From Streptomyces niveus (GTDB taxonomy: Bacteria > Actinomycetota > Actinomycetes > Streptomycetales > Streptomycetaceae): 64,000 nt of DNA. The DNA is taken from contig NZ_CP018047.1 in the NCBI RefSeq assembly GCF_002009175.1, positions 1,984,001-2,048,000 of the forward strand. The letters are read 5' to 3'. Numbering within the stretch: position 1 is the stretch's first letter; each line of letters opens with the position of its first letter. The notes beneath the pieces were generated by a model that made no database searches, was not told where the DNA came from, and saw only the letters and a list, made by a program, of their open reading frames with translations. Below, piece after piece: positions 59,727 through 64,000 of this stretch. Both the position numbers and the translations under genes were made by a program.

Positions 59727-61322
59727 TTAGAGACGGTCCCCGAAAATCGTGCGGTGCCAGTCCTTCCTGACGGCCGCGGTGTTGTCGTACATCACATGTT
59801 TGACCTGTGTGTACTCCTCGAACGAGTACGCCGACATGTCTTTTCCGTAACCACTCGACTTGTAGCCGCCGTGCGGCATCTCGCTGATGATCGGGATGTG
59901 GTCGTTCACCCAGACACAGCCGGCCTTGATCTCGCGGGTGGCGCGCCCCGTGCGGTACACGTCGCGGCTCCAGACGGATGCCGCGAGGCCGTACGGGGTG
60001 TCGTTGGCGAGACGGATGCCCTCGTCGTCGGAGTCGAAGGGCAGGACGACCAGGACGGGGCCGAAGATCTCCGACTGGACGATCTCGCTGTCCTGAGCGG
60101 CGTCCACGACGAGGGTGGGCCGGTAGTACGCGCCGCCGGCGAGGCGGACGCGCGCCACGTGGGCGCCCTCCGGGGCGTCGTCGCGCGGATCGTCACTGTC
60201 CAGACCGTCGCCGTGCAGATCGTCACTGTCCGGCGCGCTGCCACCGGTGACGACGCGGGCGTATCCGCGCGCCCGGTCGACGATGCCGGCGACCCGGTCC
60301 CGGTGCGCGTGCGAGATCAGTGGCCCCATGTCGGTCGACGGGGCGAACGGGTCGCCGAGGCGCACCGTCTCCATCAGGGCCGCGACGGCGCTCACGAAGG
60401 CGTCGTAGAGCGGGCGCTGGACGTAGGCGCGGGTGGCGGCCGTACAGTCCTGCCCCGTGTTGATGAGCGAGCCCGCGACGGCGCCCTGGACGGCGGCCTC
60501 CAGGTCGGCGTCGTCGAAGACCAGGAACGGGGCCTTGCCGCCGAGTTCCAGATGCAGCCGCTTGACGGTGGCCGTGGCGATCTCGGCGACGCGCCTGCCG
60601 ACGGCGGTGGAGCCGGTGAAGGAGGTCATGGCGACGTCGGGGTGGCCCACGAGGCGCTCACCCGCGTCGGCGCCCGCGCCGTTGACGATGTTGATCACAC
60701 CGTCGGGGATGCCCGCCTCCTGTGCCGCCTGAGCGAACATCAGTGAGGTGAAGGGCGTCAGTTCGGAGGGCTTGAGCACGATCGTGTTGCCCGCGGCTAT
60801 CGCCGGAAGGATCTTCCAGGCGGCCATCTGAAGCGGATAGTTCCAGGGGGCGATGGAGCCGATCACGCCGATCGGCTCGCGTCGTACGTAGGAGGTGTGG
60901 TCGCCGCTGTACTCCCCCGCGGACGCGCCTTCCAGATGACGGGCCGCGCCGGCGAAGAAGGCGGCGTTGTCCACGGTCCCCGGGACGTCGAACTCCGTGG
61001 ACAGCTTGATCGGCTTGCCGCACTGGGCCGACTCGGCCTCCGCGAATTCCGTGGCCCGATCGGCGAGTACGGCGGCGAAACGGTGCAGTGCGTCGGAACG
61101 CTCCCCAGGAGTGGCGCCGGCCCAGCCCGGATACGCCGCGAGCGCCGCGGCGACGGCCGCGTCGACATCGGCCGCGCCCGCCAGTTCGTACGTGAGCAGT
61201 TCCTCGCCCGTCGCGGGGTCGACCACGGCGTGCGTACGGCCCGAGGTGCCGGGACGCAGCCGCCCGTCGATGAACTGCGCACCGTCCGCGAAACGCTCCC
61301 GTGCGGGGAAGCGGTTGCCCAT
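59727..61322 (-). CDS. Gamma-aminobutyraldehyde dehydrogenase-like ALDH with acidic insertion
   Basis: 531 aa. It has an ALDH fold with FIDGRLRPG start, NAD-binding APWNYPLQMAAWKILPAIAAGN, SFTGSTAVG, general base E259 (LELGGKAP) and catalytic C293 in NTGQDCTAA. NTGQDC and the N-terminal pattern fit PatD/PuuC-type enzymes oxidising 4-aminobutyraldehyde to GABA. Residues about 362-392 are an extra acidic insertion encoded in part by three 15-base tandem units at 60188-60232. First gene of the pot operon, which supports a role after the FAD oxidase in polyamine breakdown. Confidence 0.9.
   Translation of the reverse strand: MGNRFPARERFADGAQFIDGRLRPGTSGRTHAVVDPATGEELLTYELAGAADVDAAVAAALAAYPGWAGATPGERSDALHRFAAVLADRATEFAEAESAQCGKPIKLSTEFDVPGTVDNAAFFAGAARHLEGASAGEYSGDHTSYVRREPIGVIGSIAPWNYPLQMAAWKILPAIAAGNTIVLKPSELTPFTSLMFAQAAQEAGIPDGVINIVNGAGADAGERLVGHPDVAMTSFTGSTAVGRRVAEIATATVKRLHLELGGKAPFLVFDDADLEAAVQGAVAGSLINTGQDCTAATRAYVQRPLYDAFVSAVAALMETVRLGDPFAPSTDMGPLISHAHRDRVAGIVDRARGYARVVTGGSAPDSDDLHGDGLDSDDPRDDAPEGAHVARVRLAGGAYYRPTLVVDAAQDSEIVQSEIFGPVLVVLPFDSDDEGIRLANDTPYGLAASVWSRDVYRTGRATREIKAGCVWVNDHIPIISEMPHGGYKSSGYGKDMSAYSFEEYTQVKHVMYDNTAAVRKDWHRTIFGDRL
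60188..60232 (-). repeat. Three tandem 15-base units in the aldehyde dehydrogenase gene
   Basis: Units GATCGTCACTGTCCA, GACCGTCGCCGTGCA and GATCGTCACTGTCCG follow without gaps. The first and last differ by one base; the middle one is diverged. On the coding strand they give five-residue acidic repeats within DSDDLHGDGLDSDDP. The length is a multiple of three, so the frame is kept. Confidence 0.75.
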
Positions 61323-61399
61323 GGCGCCCTCCGTGTTTCCGGCTGTCGCTCCAGTCGTTCCGACGCCGTGGCTGTTGTTCTGGCTTGAATTGAGTGCCG

Positions 61400-61443
61400 A
61401 TACTGACAGAGCACGGGGCGTCCAACAAGTGATTCCGTTGTTG
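61400..61443 (-). promoter_or_regulatory. Promoter and overlapping dyad of the polyamine operon
   Basis: On the minus strand a -35 TTGTTG (61428-61423) and -10 CAGTAT (61405-61400) are 17 bases apart, about 80 bases before the aldehyde dehydrogenase start. The -35 is one arm of a dyad CAACAA-N9-TTGTTG (61423-61443), a good place for an operator. The surrounding 216-base divergent region is unusually A+T-rich for this genome. Confidence 0.55.
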
Positions 61444-61538
61444 CCTTTTGGTTACGCGACGGAATCGGTTGACCATGTGTCGCCGCATCACCTTGATCGA
61501 CATACGGAATGTCAGTGGCGGCTGCCAGACTCGCGTGC

Positions 61539-62105
61539 ATGGGGATGATCACGGTTGCCGAGCTGATCGACCGTACGGGCCACGGCGAGGGGTTCAAGTA
61601 TCTGCACTTCTGGGGGCACGCCCCGCGGCGGGACGGCGCCATCGGCGCGAGCTGTCTCAGCCAGTGGTGGCAGTCACCGTTCACGGTCGACGGGGTGGAG
61701 TACGCGACTGCGGAGCACTGGATGATGGCGGCCAAGGCCCGGCTCTTCGACGACGTGGAGGCCGAGCGGAAGGCTCTGACCGCCTCCGGGCCGGCGTTGG
61801 CGAAGAAGGCCGGGCGGCTGGTGCGGGGGTTCGACGAGGCGGTGTGGGAGCGCGAGCGGTCCGGCATCGTCGTGGAAGGCAGTGTCCACAAGTTCCGGCA
61901 GGACGAGCGGCTGCGCGACTATCTGCTGGGTACCGGCGACCGGGTTCTCGTCGAGGCCAGCCCGATGGACCGGATCTGGGGCATCGGACTGGCCGCGGAC
62001 GACGAGAGGGCGCAGGATCCCGCGCGCTGGCGCGGGATCAATCTGCTGGGCTTCGCTCTGATGGAGGCGCGCGAACGGCTCCGGGCGGAGGCGCCGGGCG
62101 CCTGA
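61539..62105 (+). CDS. NADAR-family protein (YbiA-like, DUF1768)
   Basis: 188 aa from the ATG at 61539; in-frame ATGs also lie at 61509 and 61545 and none has a good ribosome-binding site. The family signature is clear: FWGHAPRRDGAIGASCLSQWW, then EYATAEHWMMAAKARLF, and DRIWGIGLAADD with RWRGINLLGFALMEARE at the end. NADAR proteins are N-glycosidase-like and are associated with NAD/ADP-ribose or with damaged riboflavin intermediates. It diverges from the polyamine operon and is alone. A catabolic link is not evident. Confidence 0.85.
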   Translation: MGMITVAELIDRTGHGEGFKYLHFWGHAPRRDGAIGASCLSQWWQSPFTVDGVEYATAEHWMMAAKARLFDDVEAERKALTASGPALAKKAGRLVRGFDEAVWERERSGIVVEGSVHKFRQDERLRDYLLGTGDRVLVEASPMDRIWGIGLAADDERAQDPARWRGINLLGFALMEARERLRAEAPGA

Positions 62106-62169
62106 CGTCGCACCGGTCGCCTCGCGTGCCACCTCATCGACCGCCGGGCGGGACCGCGGCGAGGTGTAT

Positions 62170-62218
62170 CAGGTCCCGGAGGAATCAGGCGGGGCGTTCC
62201 AGGTCCCGGCGGGATCAG
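62170..62218. repeat. Imperfect direct repeat at the end of the DUF4190 gene
   Basis: Two 19-base copies starting CAGGTCCCGG and ending ATCAG, 30 bases apart and differing at two positions. The second copy overlaps the DUF4190 stop codon. Confidence 0.5.
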
Positions 62219-62925
62219 TGGTCGCCGTCGACGACAACCCTGGCGGAGTAGCCATCGGTGCCACTGTCGTAGTCGTAGTCGTTGTTGTCGTCATTGATCG
62301 CGTCGGTGACGCCCCAGACGATCAGTCCGATGACGACCGCGCCGATGACGATCCCGATGGTGCCCATGATGATTCCGGAGAGCGCCTGACCACCGTTGGT
62401 GGCCTCACCCCGCTCGGCGCGCTTCCTGCCGACGACGCCGAAGATCACGGCGAGGACGCCCAGGACGATGCCGACGACGCCGTACAGGCAGAACAGGCAG
62501 ATCGAAAGGATGCCGAGCGTCATCGCGGCGACACCCATGCCGTTCGCCGGGCCGGGCTGCCAGCCGCCCTGGCCGTATCCCGGATAGCCGGGGTATCCCG
62601 GGTATCCGGGATAGGAGGCGCCGGGGTACGGGGTGGCCACGGGCGCGCTCGGGTAGCCGTACGGACCGGAAGTCGTCGGGGCCGGCCCCCCGGGGGCTAT
62701 CGGCGGCGGCGGTACGGCTCCGGAGACGGGCCCGGCGCCCGGCTGCGGCCCCCCGATGGGCATCGATGTGACCGTCGACTGGTCGTGAACGGGCGTGACC
62801 GGCGGCTGGTTCTGGAAGGGGCCCGGCGCCTGCGCGGGCTTGTCCAACGGCACCCGGCGCTCCGGTGGCGCCCAGGGATCGCTGGGCTCGTTGGCACCCG
62901 GCGGCTGCGAACTGCTGTCTGACAT
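62215..62925 (-). CDS. DUF4190-domain membrane protein
   Basis: 236 aa from the ATG at 62925, right after GGGGGAGG; the frame is open to 63054 without a comparable site. The first 140 residues are Pro-rich and cytosolic, with a PGY repeat (YPGYPGYPGYPGY). Two membrane helices (about 140-165 and 188-215) carry the DUF4190 pattern: ANGMGVAAMTLGILSICLF and RGEATNGGQALSGIIMGTIGIVIG. An Asp/Tyr/Asn-rich tail follows. Function unknown; proteins of this kind are common in actinomycetes. Confidence 0.85.
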   Translation of the reverse strand: MSDSSSQPPGANEPSDPWAPPERRVPLDKPAQAPGPFQNQPPVTPVHDQSTVTSMPIGGPQPGAGPVSGAVPPPPIAPGGPAPTTSGPYGYPSAPVATPYPGASYPGYPGYPGYPGYGQGGWQPGPANGMGVAAMTLGILSICLFCLYGVVGIVLGVLAVIFGVVGRKRAERGEATNGGQALSGIIMGTIGIVIGAVVIGLIVWGVTDAINDDNNDYDYDSGTDGYSARVVVDGDH

Positions 62926-63086
62926 GGTCCTCCCCCATGGTGATTCCGTCATGCTAAGGCCTCTGCCGAGCGCGCCGTCCGCCCCGCCTACGATGGCCAC
63001 CGACCGGTAAAGCCCTGGGCAGGGGGACGTCCTGCCCGGCGGACGGCGACACATTTTCCGCCGCCGCTCAGCACGCGGAGGACCCG

Positions 63087-64000
63087 ATGACCGACCTTCA
63101 TCCCTTCATCGCAGGGCTGCCCAAGGCCGAACTGCATGTCCATCACGTCGGCTCGGCCTCGCCCCGTATCGTGTCCGAACTGGCGGCCAGACACCCCGGA
63201 TCCAAGGTGCCGACCGATCCCGAGGCGCTGGCCGACTACTTCGTCTTCACCGATTTCGCGCACTTCATCGACGTCTACCTCTCCGTCGTGGATCTGCTCC
63301 GTACCCCGGAGGACGTCCGGCTGCTGACGTTCGAGATTGCCCGCGACATGGCCCGGCAGAACATCCGCTACGCCGAGCTGACGATCACGCCCTTCAGCTC
63401 GACCCGGCGCGGCATCCCCGCCGAGGCCTTCATGGAGGCGATCGAGGACGCCCGTAAGTCGGCCGAGGCCGAGCTCGGCGTCATACTGCGGTGGTGCTTC
63501 GACATCCCCGGCGAGGCCGGTCTGGAGGCCGCGGACGAGACCCTGCGGCTCGCCGTCGACCTCCGCCCCGAGGGTCTGGTGTCCTTCGGTCTCGGTGGGC
63601 CGGAAGTCGGCGTACCGCGGCCCCAGTTCAAGCCGCACTTCGACCGGGCGATCGCCGAGGGACTGCACTCCGTACCGCACGCCGGTGAGACGACGGGGCC
63701 CGGAACGGTGTGGGACGCGCTGAAGGAACTGCGCGCCGAACGGATCGGTCACGGCATCAGCTCCGCCCAGGACGCGGAGTTGATGGCGTACCTCGCCGAG
63801 AACCGCATCCCTCTGGAGGTCTGCCCCACCTCCAACATCGCCACGCGGGCTGTCACCGACATCGAACTGCACCCGATCAGGACGCTCGTCTCCGCAGGCG
63901 TACTCGTGACGGTCAACAGCGACGACCCGCCCATGTTCGGCACCGACCTCAACAAGGAGTACGCCGTCGCGGCGCGGCTGCTGGAGCTGGACGAACGGGG
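63087..64000 (+). CDS. Adenosine deaminase-family protein (partial, cut at right edge)
   Basis: 304 codons are visible from the ATG at 63087, with GGAG 7 bases upstream; no stop before the window end. The metal site is LPKAELHVHHVGS (H17, H19), and the rest of the active site is intact: VPHAGETTGPG (Glu), ERIGHGIS (His) and TVNSDDPPMFGT (Asp-Asp). At the place where classical adenosine deaminases have Leu-Asp-Gly this protein has His-Val-Gly, losing the Asp that contacts the ribose. Deamination of adenosine or of a different aminopurine derivative is possible. Confidence 0.9.
   Translation, partial: MTDLHPFIAGLPKAELHVHHVGSASPRIVSELAARHPGSKVPTDPEALADYFVFTDFAHFIDVYLSVVDLLRTPEDVRLLTFEIARDMARQNIRYAELTITPFSSTRRGIPAEAFMEAIEDARKSAEAELGVILRWCFDIPGEAGLEAADETLRLAVDLRPEGLVSFGLGGPEVGVPRPQFKPHFDRAIAEGLHSVPHAGETTGPGTVWDALKELRAERIGHGISSAQDAELMAYLAENRIPLEVCPTSNIATRAVTDIELHPIRTLVSAGVLVTVNSDDPPMFGTDLNKEYAVAARLLELDER

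Noticed and set aside
62560..62630. Short-period repeats resembling a CRISPR array in the DUF4190 gene
   Set aside because: They are 9-base codon repeats for Pro-Gly-Tyr within an open frame, with no spacers.
63017..63037. Hairpin before the adenosine deaminase gene (GGGCAGG with CCTGCCC) as a riboswitch
   Set aside because: It is a single 7-base-pair stem without conserved riboswitch sequence; more likely a leader hairpin or chance.

Overview
The window looks like a Streptomyces or close actinobacterial chromosome. It has very high G+C, G/C-rich third codon positions, many GTG starts and terminators made of long GC stems without U-tracts. The gene order is nusA-infB-rbfA-truB-ribF next to proS-ispG-rseP-dxr and an ESX (type VII secretion) locus. 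I recognise this order from Streptomyces from memory and did not check it. I see no insertion sequences, tRNAs, rRNAs or CRISPR arrays. One gene is cut by each edge: an ESX-locus WXG-type protein on the left and an adenosine deaminase homologue on the right.

Layout. 1-11.9 kb is one flank of an ESX locus: a WXG-motif protein with a very long Gly/Pro tail, a small helical protein, mycosin (mycP) and eccB leftward; eccE, an uncharacterised partner, a DUF397 protein and a large Pro/Gln-rich MinD/ParA-like ATPase rightward. 12.2-18.6 kb is a complete five-gene oligopeptide-type ABC importer whose binding protein appears to be anchored by a C-terminal membrane helix. 18.7-28.0 kb, leftward, is the translation/transcription core: rimP, nusA, ylxR, infB, a DUF503 gene, rbfA, truB, an ORF with a disturbed reading frame, and ribF. 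28.2-30.1 kb carries a lipoprotein, a ferritin-like DUF4439 protein and an antibiotic-kinase-fold protein that has lost its catalytic residues. 30.3-38.6 kb holds proS, two GNAT acetyltransferases, ispG, an rseP-like site-2 protease, dxr (two MEP isoprenoid enzymes) and a lipoprotein.

39-53 kb mixes secreted glycan hydrolases with catabolism: a GH64 beta-1,3-glucanase behind a LacI/CebR-like operator, a long acyl-CoA dehydrogenase, an aldehyde dehydrogenase, a PucR regulator, a T4CP-like membrane ATPase, gabT, a PAP2 phosphatase, and a GH18 chitinase behind a DasR-like dre site. 53-61 kb contains a putrescine/spermidine module: a PotABCD-type importer, a PuuB-like FAD oxidase and a gamma-aminobutyraldehyde dehydrogenase in one leftward operon. 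The final 2.5 kb has a NADAR-family protein, a DUF4190 membrane protein and the truncated deaminase.

How the genes fit together. PotABCD, the FAD oxidase, the C4 aldehyde dehydrogenase and GabT make a plausible polyamine-to-GABA-to-succinate-semialdehyde route. PucR and the second aldehyde dehydrogenase may belong to it. The two hydrolases sit behind operators of the kind Streptomyces uses to sense N-acetylglucosamine and beta-glucan breakdown. Start sites were chosen by ribosome-binding site, overlap with the previous gene and family length. No database search was run, so all family names are by recognition.
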